A stretch of DNA of 64,000 nt from Hyphomicrobiales bacterium (GCA_900470445.1 UCAU01000026.1:62001-126000); one strand, 5' to 3'; shown: positions 18,000 to 28,280, numbered from the stretch's first letter. Numbers and translations: made by a program. The notes: a model not told the origin generated them from the sequence alone.

Positions 18000-19628
18000 A
18001 TGTCCGTCAAGCGCCTGTCCGCCGCATTGCTGGCGCTGTTCATGTTGCTGACCGCCATTGTGCCCAGCCTGGCCCAGCCATCGGATGCCGAACTCACCAC
18101 GCTGATCGACGCTCTGGCCCCCGGCGACTACGCTGACCGCGAAGCGGCCATTGCCGCGCTTGTCGCCACCGGCGATACCCGCGTATCCCCCATTCTCAAT
18201 ACCCTTTCCGAAGGCGACCTCTATGTCGTCGAATCGACCGGCCGCGTCGTCTATGTCGAGCGCCAAGGCGACAATTACGCCACCACCGATCCGCTGACCG
18301 GCGCCGAGCTGGGCGAAGTGGGCCGCCGCGACGCCGAGAAGGTGCGGGTCAACAACAATCTCCGCCGTGTCATCCGCTCGGCCATCGGGCAAATGACGCT
18401 GCTCAGCGACAATCTCGCAACCCGCCGCGCCGCGACCCAGTCGATCATGCGCGATGCCGACCCGGTCAACCTGCCGCTGCTCGATGAAGCTTTGGCCGCC
18501 GAGACTGATCCCAGCGTCAGGACGCTGATGGAAACGGCCCGAGCCTTTATCGTGCTGCAGGACCCCGACGCCAGCATTGAGGACCGCGAAGCCGCTGCTC
18601 CCGTGGTTGCCAAATCCGGCGATAGCTCGGCCATCACCGTGCTGCGTGGCGCCCTGGCCAATGCCCCCGATGCGCTCAAGGCCGATATCCAGGCCAGCCT
18701 GGATGGCCTCAACCGCGATGCGGCCGCCTGGGGCGCTGTGCAGAACGTCTGGTACGGCATCTCGCTCGGCTCGGTGCTGTTACTGGCGGCCATTGGCCTT
18801 GCCATCACCTTCGGCGTCATGGGCGTGATCAACATGGCGCATGGCGAAATGGTCATGCTGGGCGCTTACACCACCTTCATGACGCAGGCCCTGATCCGCC
18901 AATATGCCCCGGGGCTGGCCGAGTATTCGCTGGCCGTCGCCCTGCCCGCGGCGTTCCTCTTTACCGCGCTCGTTGGTATCGCCATCGAACGCGGCGTGAT
19001 CCGCTGGCTCTATGGTCGGCCGCTCGAAACCCTGCTGGCCACCTGGGGCATTTCGCTGATCCTGCAGCAATCGGTGCGCACCATCTTTGGGCCGACCAAC
19101 CAGATGGTGTCCAATCCCAGCTGGATGTCGGGCTCGGTGGCCTTTTACGGGCTGTCGATCACCTGGAACCGCTTCTGGATCGTCATGTTCGCCATCGCTG
19201 TCTTCCTCATGCTGCTGATGATCCTCAACCGCACCCCACTCGGCCTGCAAATGCGCGCCGTGACGCAAAACCGGCGCATGGCCTCGGCCATGGGCATCCG
19301 CACGCCGATGGTTGACGCGCTCACCTTTGGCCTGGGTTCGGGCATTGCCGGCCTCGCCGGCGTGGCGCTCAGCCAGATCGACAACGTCTCGCCCAATCTA
19401 GGCCAGGGCTACATCATCGACAGCTTCATGGTCGTAGTGTTCGGCGGGGTGGGCAATCTCTGGGGCACGCTGGTGGGCGCGCTCACCCTGGGCGTCGCCA
19501 ACAAATTCCTCGAACCCTATGCCGGCGCCGTACTCGGTAAAATCCTGATCCTCGTCATGATCATCCTCTTCATCCAGCGCCGGCCACGCGGCCTGTTTGC
19601 CCTCAAGGGAAGGGCGATCGAGCAATGA
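18000..19628 (+). CDS. urtB: Urea ABC transporter permease UrtB
   Basis: 542 residues from ATG 18000, chosen because GGAG at 17989-17992 is 7 nt upstream; ATG 17994 is too close. A signal-like segment and a periplasmic region of about 240 residues precede a LivH-type membrane domain (ITFGVMGVINMAHGEMVMLGAY onward), with about eight helices and the GGVGNLWGTLVGA loop. The long N-terminal region is normal for UrtB and absent from LivH. With UrtC it forms the urea channel of the importer. Confidence 0.94.
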   Translation: MSVKRLSAALLALFMLLTAIVPSLAQPSDAELTTLIDALAPGDYADREAAIAALVATGDTRVSPILNTLSEGDLYVVESTGRVVYVERQGDNYATTDPLTGAELGEVGRRDAEKVRVNNNLRRVIRSAIGQMTLLSDNLATRRAATQSIMRDADPVNLPLLDEALAAETDPSVRTLMETARAFIVLQDPDASIEDREAAAPVVAKSGDSSAITVLRGALANAPDALKADIQASLDGLNRDAAAWGAVQNVWYGISLGSVLLLAAIGLAITFGVMGVINMAHGEMVMLGAYTTFMTQALIRQYAPGLAEYSLAVALPAAFLFTALVGIAIERGVIRWLYGRPLETLLATWGISLILQQSVRTIFGPTNQMVSNPSWMSGSVAFYGLSITWNRFWIVMFAIAVFLMLLMILNRTPLGLQMRAVTQNRRMASAMGIRTPMVDALTFGLGSGIAGLAGVALSQIDNVSPNLGQGYIIDSFMVVVFGGVGNLWGTLVGALTLGVANKFLEPYAGAVLGKILILVMIILFIQRRPRGLFALKGRAIEQ

Positions 19629-19646
19629 GCGTGCAGCAAAAGAAAG

Positions 19647-19771
19647 CCCCCTCACCCGCCCTTCGGGCACCCTCTCCCACGAGGGGAGAGGGGTGGCTCC
19701 GGAGATACGGAAGCCACGGAGTTCCCTTCTCCCCTTGTGGGAGAAGGTGGCGCGCAGCGCCGGATGAGGGG
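19647..19771. repeat. Palindromic repeat element inside the urt operon
   Basis: The stretch opens CCCCTCACCCGCCCTTCGGG and closes with GCGCCGGATGAGGGG. Internal arms CTCTCCCACGAGGGGAGAG and CTTCTCCCCTTGTGGGAGAAG are each self-complementary. It is a composite mosaic repeat of a type common between alphaproteobacterial genes. It fills almost all of the urtB-urtC gap, so it would be transcribed as large hairpins within the operon. Confidence 0.75.
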
Positions 19772-19797
19772 TTCTCAGCGAGCCAGGGAGCAAAACA

Positions 19798-21018
19798 ATG
19801 ATCACACAAGCCCTGTTCCGCGCCCTCGACACCAAGGCCTGGTGGCTGATCGGCATTCTGCTTGCCGCCGCCATCCTCGTTCCGGCCAGCAATCTGCTGC
19901 TCTCGCCCGGCCAGTTCGGCTATGTGCCGACCTATCTGGTGTCGCTCTTCGGCAAATATCTGAGCTATGCCATGCTCGCACTCGCCCTCGATCTGGTCTG
20001 GGGCTATTGCGGCATTCTCTCGCTCGGCCATGGCGCCTTCTTTGCGCTGGGCGGCTATGGCATGGGCATGTATCTGATGCGCCAGATCGGCCCGCGCGGC
20101 GTCTATGGCAATCCCACGCTGCCCGATTTCATGGTGTTCCTCAACTACAAGGAACTCCCCTGGTATTGGCTGGGCTTCGACAATTTCTGGTTCGCCATGC
20201 TCATGGTCGTGCTGGTGCCGGGCATTCTCGCCTTTGTCTTCGGCTTCCTCGCCTTCCGCAGCCGGGTCACCGGGGTTTATCTCTCGATCATCACCCAGGC
20301 GATGACCTTTGCCCTGCTGCTGGCCTTCTTCCGTAACGATATGGGCTTTGGCGGCAATAATGGCCTGACCGACTTCAAGGATATTCTGGGCCAGCCCATC
20401 GCCGCGCAGACCACGCGCGTCTCGCTTTTTGCCGCGACTGCCATTGCCTTGGCGCTATCAGTCTTCGTCTGCTCGATGATCGTCAATTCCAAGCTGGGCA
20501 AGGTCATGGTCGCCATCCGCGACGCCGAAAGCCGCACCCGGTTCCTCGGCTATCGCGTGGAATATGTAAAACTCTTCGCCTTCACCGCCTCGGCCATCAT
20601 GGCGGGCATTGCCGGCGCGCTCTATGTGCCGCAGGTGGGCATCATCAACCCATCCGAATTCGAGCCATCCAATTCCATCGAAGTGGTGATCTGGACGGCT
20701 GTGGGCGGTCGCGGCACCATTATCGGTCCGATCATCGGGGCCATCCTGGTCAATCTGGGAAAATCCTATTTCACCAGCGCCCTGCCCGAATTCTGGCTGT
20801 TTGCCCTGGGCGCGCTCTTCGTCTTCGTCACGCTGTTCATGCCCAAGGGCATTGTCGGGCTGATCGGCCAATGGCGCACCATGACCACCAAGCGCGAACA
20901 GGCCCCGCCCAATGCGGCACTCCAGCCAAGCTCGCCCGAGACCTCGCAAGCCGCCGAGCGCGGCGAAGACCCTGCGACCATGCTGGTCGAGGGTGCCCAA
21001 CCCAAGCCCGCGGAGTAA
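19798..21018 (+). CDS. urtC: Urea ABC transporter permease UrtC
   Basis: 406 residues. It is a LivM-type permease with about ten helices (YAMLALALDLVWGYCGILSLGHGAFFALGGY; the GGRGTIIGPIIGAI loop). The UrtC hallmark of reading FNKELPWYW-like sequence (here LNYKELPWYWLGF) is present. The last 40 or so residues are a hydrophilic Pro/Ala/Glu-rich tail beyond the usual end. It pairs with UrtB. The repeat between urtB and urtC is the only break in the operon; urtD follows 4 nt after the stop. Confidence 0.94.
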   Translation: MITQALFRALDTKAWWLIGILLAAAILVPASNLLLSPGQFGYVPTYLVSLFGKYLSYAMLALALDLVWGYCGILSLGHGAFFALGGYGMGMYLMRQIGPRGVYGNPTLPDFMVFLNYKELPWYWLGFDNFWFAMLMVVLVPGILAFVFGFLAFRSRVTGVYLSIITQAMTFALLLAFFRNDMGFGGNNGLTDFKDILGQPIAAQTTRVSLFAATAIALALSVFVCSMIVNSKLGKVMVAIRDAESRTRFLGYRVEYVKLFAFTASAIMAGIAGALYVPQVGIINPSEFEPSNSIEVVIWTAVGGRGTIIGPIIGAILVNLGKSYFTSALPEFWLFALGALFVFVTLFMPKGIVGLIGQWRTMTTKREQAPPNAALQPSSPETSQAAERGEDPATMLVEGAQPKPAE

Positions 21019-21022
21019 GACC

Positions 21023-21772
21023 ATGGCCAAAGCCAGCGACACCATGCTCTATCTCGACGGCGTCTCGGTCGCCTTCGATGGCTTCAAGGCGATCAACAAT
21101 CTGTCGATCATCGTGCGGCCCGCCGAAATGCTGGCCATCATCGGGCCCAACGGCGCCGGCAAGACCACGATGATGGACATCATCACCGGCAAGACGCGTC
21201 CTGACTCGGGCGAAGTGCTGTTCGACGGGCGCACCGATCTCACCAAGCTCGACGAAGCCGCCATCGCCAATCTGGGCATTGGCCGCAAGTTCCAGAAGCC
21301 CACCGTGTTCGAAAGCCAGACCGTGTGGGACAATATCGAAATGGCGCTTAAAAAGCCGCGCGGGGTCTTCGCGACCCTGTTGTACGCGGCCAGCGCCGAC
21401 GACGTGGCCCGCATCGATGAAATCCTCGACACCGTGCGCCTTTCCGCCCGCAAGCACGACTTCGCCGCCAATCTCAGCCATGGGCAAAAGCAGTGGCTCG
21501 AAATCGGCATGCTATTGGCACAGGACCCTAAATTGCTGCTGGTCGATGAGCCGGTCGCCGGCATGACCGACAGCGAGACCGTGGAAACCGCCAAACTGCT
21601 CAAGCAAATCGCCACCACCCGTTCCGTCGTGGTCGTCGAACACGACATGAGCTTCGTGCGCGACCTCGGCTCCCGCGTCACCTGCCTGGCCGAAGGGTCA
21701 GTCCTCGCCGAGGGAAGTCTGGAACAAGTCAGCGCCAATCCGGTGGTGATCGAACGCTATTTGGGACGCTGA
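21023..21772 (+). CDS. urtD: Urea ABC transporter ATPase UrtD
   Basis: 249 residues from ATG 21023, just after the urtC stop; upstream ATGs lie inside urtC. It is LivG-like: Walker A GPNGAGKT at 41-48, the long insertion with LGIGRKFQKPTVFE, signature NLSHGQKQWLEIGM and Walker B LLLVDEPVAGM. LSHGQKQWLE instead of LSGGQ is typical of UrtD. It drives urea import with UrtE. Confidence 0.95.
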   Translation: MAKASDTMLYLDGVSVAFDGFKAINNLSIIVRPAEMLAIIGPNGAGKTTMMDIITGKTRPDSGEVLFDGRTDLTKLDEAAIANLGIGRKFQKPTVFESQTVWDNIEMALKKPRGVFATLLYAASADDVARIDEILDTVRLSARKHDFAANLSHGQKQWLEIGMLLAQDPKLLLVDEPVAGMTDSETVETAKLLKQIATTRSVVVVEHDMSFVRDLGSRVTCLAEGSVLAEGSLEQVSANPVVIERYLGR

Positions 21773-21773
21773 C

Positions 21774-22475
21774 ATGACCGCTCTCGCAATCCAATCCATC
21801 GACCTGCATTACGGCGCCGCCCAGGCGCTCAAGGCGGTATCGCTCGAGTGCAAGCCTAATCGCACCACCGCCGTACTCGGCCGCAACGGGGTGGGCAAAT
21901 CATCGACGCTGCGCGCCATTACCGGGATCAATGCGATCTCGGCGGGCGACATCACCTTCGGCGATCAGGTGCTCAAAAAGTCCCCGCCCTACCGGCGCGC
22001 GCGCATGGGCATTGGCTATGTGCCGCAGGGGCGCGAGATTTTCCCGCTGCTGACGGTCAAGGAAAACCTCGAAACCGGCTATGCCGGCCTCAAGCGGGCC
22101 GACCGCAACATTCCCACTTACATTTTCGAGCTGTTCCCCGTGCTCAAATCCATGTTGAGCCGGCGGGGCGGCGACCTCTCGGGTGGCCAGCAACAGCAAT
22201 TGGCCATTGGCCGTGCGCTGGTCACCCGACCCAAAGTCCTGGTGCTCGACGAACCGACCGAGGGTATCCAGCCCTCCATCATCAAGGATATCGGCCGGGC
22301 GCTGCAATTCCTGCGCGACGAAAAGGGCATGACCATTCTGCTGGTCGAACAATTCCTCGATTTCTGTCGCGAAATCGCCGACGACATCTATGTGATGGAT
22401 CGCGGCGAAATCCAGCATTCAGGCCCCGCCAGCGATCTCGATCTGCCGGAGGTGCGCCGGCATTTAATGGTCTAA
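21774..22475 (+). CDS. urtE: Urea ABC transporter ATPase UrtE
   Basis: 233 residues, LivF-like: Walker A GRNGVGKS at 36-43, GIGYVPQGREIFPLLTVKENL, signature DLSGGQQQQLAIGRAL and Walker B VLVLDEPTEGIQPSI. GRNGVGKSS and TEGIQPSI are UrtE-type variants. The ATG lies 1 nt after the urtD stop. It is the last urt gene and is followed by a bidirectional terminator. Confidence 0.95.
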   Translation: MTALAIQSIDLHYGAAQALKAVSLECKPNRTTAVLGRNGVGKSSTLRAITGINAISAGDITFGDQVLKKSPPYRRARMGIGYVPQGREIFPLLTVKENLETGYAGLKRADRNIPTYIFELFPVLKSMLSRRGGDLSGGQQQQLAIGRALVTRPKVLVLDEPTEGIQPSIIKDIGRALQFLRDEKGMTILLVEQFLDFCREIADDIYVMDRGEIQHSGPASDLDLPEVRRHLMV

Positions 22476-22484
22476 AAACGCAAA

Positions 22485-22515
22485 CGCCCGGCACAAGTGC
22501 CGGACGCCTCTTTTT
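22485..22515. terminator. Bidirectional terminator between urtE and a minus-strand gene
   Basis: CGcCCGGCAC and GTGCCGGaCG pair as a 10-bp stem with one mismatch and an AA loop. CCTCTTTTTC follows on the plus strand and TTTGCGTTTTTAG on the minus strand, so it can end both urtE and the convergent small gene. Confidence 0.8.
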
Positions 22516-22535
22516 CAGGGATGCGGAACCCTCGA

Positions 22536-22868
22536 TTACATGGCAGATACCAGACCTGCCTCCACGCAGGCTTCGAGCGTCAGAGTGTCGAGGTCGACAG
22601 CAGTGGTGGCATTGGCAGCTTCATTGGGCTGCGGGGCATCCGGAGTGGCAGCATCACCGGCGTTTTCGGTGGTTTCATCACCGGCTTTGGGATCGGCCAG
22701 CGATGCGGTATCGTCAGCTGTCTTGAGTTCGTCGCAGCGTTGCTGCACGGCAGGAAGATCAGCTTCCGAAACGGCCGCCCCGTTGATCGTGGTCTGGGCG
22801 AAAGCCGGACCGGACAAAGCAAAAGCGGCGGTAAGCGCAACGGCCGAGAGAGTAGTTTTGAGGTTCAT
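22536..22868 (-). CDS. Small secreted protein, function unknown
   Basis: 110 residues from ATG 22868, with AGGAAAAG upstream. A textbook signal peptide MNLKTTLSAVALTAAFALSG is cleaved near AFAQT. The mature protein of about 85 residues is acidic and Ala/Asp/Thr/Pro-rich with two Cys (QRCDEL and LEACVEAG) that could form a disulfide. I recognise no family. It is convergent with urtE and divergent from ureD, so it separates the transport and enzyme operons. Confidence 0.65.
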   Translation of the reverse strand: MNLKTTLSAVALTAAFALSGPAFAQTTINGAAVSEADLPAVQQRCDELKTADDTASLADPKAGDETTENAGDAATPDAPQPNEAANATTAVDLDTLTLEACVEAGLVSAM

Positions 22869-22930
22869 TTTTCTTTTCCTATCAAAATTATCTGAGGCAG
22901 AGCCTGTGCACCCAGCAGAAACGCCGTCCC

Positions 22931-23755
22931 GTGCAAATCGTTGCCAATGACCCTGTGATAATGCAGCGCGCGCGCGGCGTCGGTCGGTTGACGACCAAGC
23001 TGCGCGACGACGCAACGCATCTGCAAAACCTCTATCAGGAGGGCTGTGCCAAGATCCGGCTGCCCCATACGCATGACCACAGTCTGGACGCGGTGCTGAT
23101 CAATACGGCGGGCGGCCTGACCGGTGGCGACCACATGCGCTGGGAAGCCGATATCGCCCCCGGCACCCGCACAACCATCACCACCCAGGCCTGCGAACGC
23201 ATCTATCGTTCGACCGGCGCCACTGCCCATGTCGAGACCCAACTCACGGTCGGCGCCGGCGCGCATCTCGACTGGCTGCCGCAGGAAACCATTCTTTTCG
23301 CCCAAAGCCGCTTCGAGCGTTCGATCAATATCGATCTTGCGCCCGATGCCAGCCTCACGGCCATCGAAGCCGTGCTGCTGGGCCGCGACGCTATGGGCGA
23401 GGACGCCCGCGACGCCCTGTTCCGCGACAATTGGCGCATTCGCCGCAATGGCAGGCTGGTGCATGCCGAAGCCACCCATATCGATGGCTCCGACCTCAAC
23501 CGCGACAATCCGGCGCTCCTGGCGGGCGCCCGCGCCTTTGCCACGATTCTGCATTTCGGCCCCGACCTGGCGCGCCGCCTCGAACAGGTCCGTGCGCTGC
23601 TGCCGGACGGGGCGACGGCCGCTGCCAGCGTCAGCGGTGAACGTCTCGTCATACGAGCCATGGCAAATTCCGGGCTTGCGCTTCGCCGCATGATCGTTCC
23701 AATTCTTGGCGCACTGGCTCGCGCCGGCACTCTGCCGCGTCTCTGGCATCTTTAG
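22931..23755 (+). CDS. ureD: Urease accessory protein UreD
   Basis: 274 residues from GTG 22931; ATG 22961 is an alternative and neither has a clear ribosome site. UreD signatures are present: VLINTAGGLTGGD, TTQACERIYRS, LDWLPQETILF and the closing LPRLWHL. UreD binds apo-urease first and, with UreF and UreG, forms the GTP-dependent complex that carbamylates the active-site lysine and inserts nickel. It is first in the urease operon, as in rhizobia. Confidence 0.92.
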   Translation: MQIVANDPVIMQRARGVGRLTTKLRDDATHLQNLYQEGCAKIRLPHTHDHSLDAVLINTAGGLTGGDHMRWEADIAPGTRTTITTQACERIYRSTGATAHVETQLTVGAGAHLDWLPQETILFAQSRFERSINIDLAPDASLTAIEAVLLGRDAMGEDARDALFRDNWRIRRNGRLVHAEATHIDGSDLNRDNPALLAGARAFATILHFGPDLARRLEQVRALLPDGATAAASVSGERLVIRAMANSGLALRRMIVPILGALARAGTLPRLWHL

Positions 23756-23764
23756 GACATCTCG

Positions 23765-24067
23765 ATGAATCTCACTCCGCGCGAAAAAGACAAACTGCTG
23801 ATCGCCATGGCGGCCATCGTGGCCCGCAAGCGGCTCGAGCGGGGCGTCAAGCTCAACCATCCCGAAGCGATCGCGCTGATCACCGATTTCGTGGTCGAAG
23901 GCGCCCGCGACGGCCGCCCGGTGGCCGAATTGATGGAGGCGGGCGCCCATGTCATCACCCGCGCCCAGGTAATGGAGGGCATCCCCGAGATGATCCACGA
24001 CATCCAGGTGGAAGCCACCTTCCCCGACGGCACCAAGCTCGTCACCGTCCACCAACCCATTCGCTAG
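23765..24067 (+). CDS. ureA: Urease gamma subunit
   Basis: 100 residues, the exact family length. [34 protein letters not shown] and [12 protein letters not shown] are the gamma-subunit hallmarks. It assembles with UreB and UreC into the (alpha-beta-gamma)3 enzyme in the cytoplasm. It lies 9 nt after ureD and 10 nt before ureB. Confidence 0.96.
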   Translation: MNLTPREKDKLLIAMAAIVARKRLERGVKLNHPEAIALITDFVVEGARDGRPVAELMEAGAHVITRAQVMEGIPEMIHDIQVEATFPDGTKLVTVHQPIR

Positions 24068-24077
24068 GAGCCTCGGC

Positions 24078-24383
24078 ATGATCCCCGGTGAAGTCATTCC
24101 CCAGTCCGGCGATATCGAACTCAATGTCGGTGCGCCCCAGATCACCATCGAGGTGGCCAATACCGGCGACCGGCCGATCCAGGTCGGCTCGCATTATCAT
24201 TTCTACGAAACCAATGCCGGGCTGCGGTTTGACCGCGAGCAGGCGCGCGGCATGCGGCTCGATATCGCCGCGGGCACTGCAGTGCGCTTTGAACCGGGCC
24301 AGACCCGCGAAGTCCGGCTCGTGCCATTGAGCGGCAGCCGCACCGTTTACGGCTTCCGCCAGCAGATCATGGGACAACTCTAA
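24078..24383 (+). CDS. ureB: Urease beta subunit
   Basis: 101 residues, the normal length for a separate beta subunit. [35 protein letters not shown] and RQEVRLV-like [11 protein letters not shown] are diagnostic. The subunits are unfused, as in most proteobacteria and unlike the fused Helicobacter form. Confidence 0.96.
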   Translation: MIPGEVIPQSGDIELNVGAPQITIEVANTGDRPIQVGSHYHFYETNAGLRFDREQARGMRLDIAAGTAVRFEPGQTREVRLVPLSGSRTVYGFRQQIMGQL

Positions 24384-24387
24384 GACA

Positions 24388-24810
24388 ATGACTGAACAGA
24401 CCAATACCGACGCCCGCCTTGCCGACCTGCGCCAGCGCCTCGCCGCCGTATTGCGGGACCTGACCAAAGCCGGCGTGGACGATGGCGAAGCCATGTATCT
24501 GCTGGGCGGCTCGACCGTTGGCCTGATCGACCGCGGCGGCGCCAAGGACTGGCGCGGCTTCAAGACCGGCCTGCCCGCTGCCGATTTCGCCCGCCTGCTC
24601 AAGCAGATCGAAAAGGAAGGCAATCAGTTGGTCGCCGATGGCAAGGACAAGGCAGCCTATGCGCTGCAGGCGCTTGCCCTCTCGCTGGTCGCCAGCCGCC
24701 AGGACGACAAAATGCTGCACGAGGGCGAGCAATTGCTCGATACCGTCATCGCCGCCAGCGTCGCCCAATATCGCAAGCACGCCAAGCCCGCCGCGTCCAA
24801 GGCCCACTAA
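24388..24810 (+). CDS. Uncharacterised protein between ureB and ureC
   Basis: 140 residues, soluble, helical, Ala/Leu/Lys-rich, without signal peptide or motif I can name. It starts 4 nt after ureB and ends 12 nt before ureC, so it is co-transcribed and its position between structural genes is deliberate. Rhizobial urease operons also carry small unknown genes among the structural genes (general knowledge). A role in assembly or nickel handling is possible, but the sequence has only a few His and one region (MYLLGGSTVGLIDRGGAKDW) that stands out. Confidence 0.75.
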   Translation: MTEQTNTDARLADLRQRLAAVLRDLTKAGVDDGEAMYLLGGSTVGLIDRGGAKDWRGFKTGLPAADFARLLKQIEKEGNQLVADGKDKAAYALQALALSLVASRQDDKMLHEGEQLLDTVIAASVAQYRKHAKPAASKAH

Positions 24811-24822
24811 GCCGGAGTTACC

Positions 24823-26532
<1,710 letters not shown>

Positions 26533-26606
26533 GCGATTGCGCTTGGCGTAGAACGGGATAGTCTTGGCCTTGCGGCAATGGGTCCGCTCGGATTGGGGCA
26601 TCCAGA

Positions 26607-27056
26607 ATGATCTACGTCTTTGCACTGCTTATCGGGGTGGTTGCGGGCCTGCGGGCCATGACACCATTGGCCGCCATCAGTTGGGCGGCTTATCTGGGTT
26701 GGATCGACTTTGCCGGCACCCAGCTCAGCTTTATCGGCGCGCTGCCGACCGTCATCATCCTGACTATTCTGGCCATCGGCGAGCTGGTCACCGATCAATT
26801 GCCCAAGACGCCCAGCCGCAAGGTACCGGTCCAATTCGGCGCTCGCATCGTGCTCGGCGCCCTGTGTGGCGCGCTGCTGCCGGGCAATTGGATCATTGGC
26901 GCCATTCTGGGCGCGGTCGGTGCCGTCATCGGCACTTATGGCGGCGCCGAGGCGCGTTCCCGCCTGGCGGCATCCTTCGGCAAGGACCAGCCAGCCGCAC
27001 TGATCGAAGACGCGGTGGCCATCATCGCCGCGCTGCTGATCGTTTATCTCGTCTAA
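26607..27056 (+). CDS. DUF4126-type small membrane protein
   Basis: 149 residues with four or five hydrophobic segments. The start GLRAMTPLAAISWAAYLGW and the middle DQLPKTPSRKVPVQFGARI match the DUF4126 membrane family as I know it. Function unknown. It begins 74 nt after ureC and continues in the same direction, so it may share the urease transcript. It does not resemble the nickel permeases UreH or UreJ/HupE. Confidence 0.75.
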   Translation: MIYVFALLIGVVAGLRAMTPLAAISWAAYLGWIDFAGTQLSFIGALPTVIILTILAIGELVTDQLPKTPSRKVPVQFGARIVLGALCGALLPGNWIIGAILGAVGAVIGTYGGAEARSRLAASFGKDQPAALIEDAVAIIAALLIVYLV

Positions 27057-27132
27057 ATCGCTCAGCCGATCCAATTTCCGCCGCCTGCATGGTCCAATCT
27101 TGGCGCTGGACAAGCGAGGAGACAGCGCCAAA

Positions 27133-27528
27133 ATGACTCTTATGACCAAGACGATTCTTGCAGCAGCATTGCTTCTGACCGGCGCGGCGACGGCCGCGCA
27201 CGGCGTCGAGGCGTCGTTGTCGCTCACCTTGGGCACCGATGCCTCGGCCGATATCCAAAAGCGCACCGTGCAATATGAATGCGGAACCGGCGTGCCGCTG
27301 ACCGTCGATTACATCAATGCCTCGCCCAATTTCCTGGCGCTGGTCAATGTGCCCGAGGAAACCGAAAAGCTGGTCTTTGCCTCCGTCGTCTCCGGCTCGG
27401 GCGTGCGTTATGTCTCGGGTCAATGGGCCTGGCTGACGGAGGGCGCCGAAGCGAGCCTGCATGACACGACACTGGGCGAGGACGCTCCGGCAGTCAGCAC
27501 CTGCTCCGAAGCCAGCAACGCACCCTGA
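27133..27528 (+). CDS. MliC-family lysozyme-inhibitor-like protein
   Basis: 131 residues from ATG 27133 (ATG 27142 also possible; GAGGAGA upstream). A signal peptide MTKTILAAALLLTGAATAAHG precedes a MliC fold: VQYECGTGVPLTVDYIN, FASVVSGSGVRYVSG and QWAWLTEGAEASLHD. In MliC the SGSG.RY loop enters the C-type lysozyme active site. There is no lipobox, so it is periplasmic rather than lipid-anchored, closer to PliC in that respect. Its presence inside a urease cluster is unexplained. Confidence 0.8.
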   Translation: MTLMTKTILAAALLLTGAATAAHGVEASLSLTLGTDASADIQKRTVQYECGTGVPLTVDYINASPNFLALVNVPEETEKLVFASVVSGSGVRYVSGQWAWLTEGAEASLHDTTLGEDAPAVSTCSEASNAP

Positions 27529-27534
27529 GCCGAT

Positions 27535-28125
27535 ATGGACCCGCAGCCGATCCACCCAGAGCTGTTCCCCCATATTCGCATCGTCATGGGCATGGTTATC
27601 GGTCTTGGCATCACCCGTCTGCTGATGGGTGTTGCCGGGCTCATCCAGCATCCCAATCGCAACAAGCCCTCTACCGTCCATCTGCTCTGGGTGGGCTCGA
27701 TCCTGGTGGAACTGGTGCTGTTCTGGTGGTGGGAATTCGCCCTGTTCCAGATCAACAGCTGGTCGTTCGGGCTATTCTTCTTCCTCATTTTCTACGCCGT
27801 CACCCTGTTCCTGATGGCGGCTTTGCTCTTCCCTGACAACATCACCGAGTATGCCGGCTACGAGGATTTCTTCCTCAAGCGGCGCAAATGGTTCTTCGGC
27901 CTGTTGGCGGCGACCTTCGTGTTCGATTCCATCGATACGCTGATCAAGGGCGCCGAACATTGGGAGCGCTTCGGGCCGGATTACTTCCTGCAAGTGCCGT
28001 TCGGCCTGGTGCTCTGTGCGCTGGGCATCTGGTCGGCCAACCGGCGGCTGCATGTGGCCATACCGGCATTGCACATCGGTTATCAGCTCTATTGGATCAT
28101 CAAGGTCTTCAATACCATGACCTGA
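27535..28125 (+). CDS. Integral membrane protein, function unknown
   Basis: 196 residues with about six hydrophobic segments (IVMGMVIGLGITRLLMG; LLWVGSILVELVLFWWWEF; FGLFFFLIFYAVTLFLMAALLF; and others). It is rich in Trp and Phe. I do not recognise a named family. It starts 6 nt after the MliC-like gene and is probably co-transcribed with it. A palindromic repeat follows before ureE. Confidence 0.65.
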   Translation: MDPQPIHPELFPHIRIVMGMVIGLGITRLLMGVAGLIQHPNRNKPSTVHLLWVGSILVELVLFWWWEFALFQINSWSFGLFFFLIFYAVTLFLMAALLFPDNITEYAGYEDFFLKRRKWFFGLLAATFVFDSIDTLIKGAEHWERFGPDYFLQVPFGLVLCALGIWSANRRLHVAIPALHIGYQLYWIIKVFNTMT

Positions 28126-28132
28126 CGCCCCT

Positions 28133-28234
28133 GAGCGTTTCCAGCAAAAGTGGTGACGGTTTTGCGGTTCGGAAACGCGAAAACGAAAGACTTGGAGCTA
28201 TTTCAGCGTTTCAGAGAAACGGCGAAATGCTCTA
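28133..28234. repeat. Alphaproteobacterial palindromic repeat before ureE
   Basis: It begins GAGCGTTTCCAGCAAAAGTG, includes GGTTTTGCGGTTCGGAAACG and ends TTTCAGAGAAACGGCGAAAT then GCTCTAG; the two ends are mutually complementary. It resembles a very common Hyphomicrobiales intergenic repeat. It occupies most of the gap between the membrane-protein gene and ureE and could fold into a long hairpin in the transcript. Confidence 0.65.
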
Positions 28235-28280
28235 GGGTGGGTGCGGGCCGGGAAGCCTCGCTATCGTCGGAAAGTTCTTC

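Noticed and set aside
27133-27528. MliC-like protein considered as a urease accessory factor
   Set aside because: Its signal peptide and MliC motifs point to a periplasmic lysozyme inhibitor; it has nothing in common with UreD, E, F or G.
28133-28234. Repeat before ureE considered as a riboswitch
   Set aside because: It is a simple palindrome resembling a widespread alphaproteobacterial intergenic repeat and shows no multi-stem aptamer architecture.
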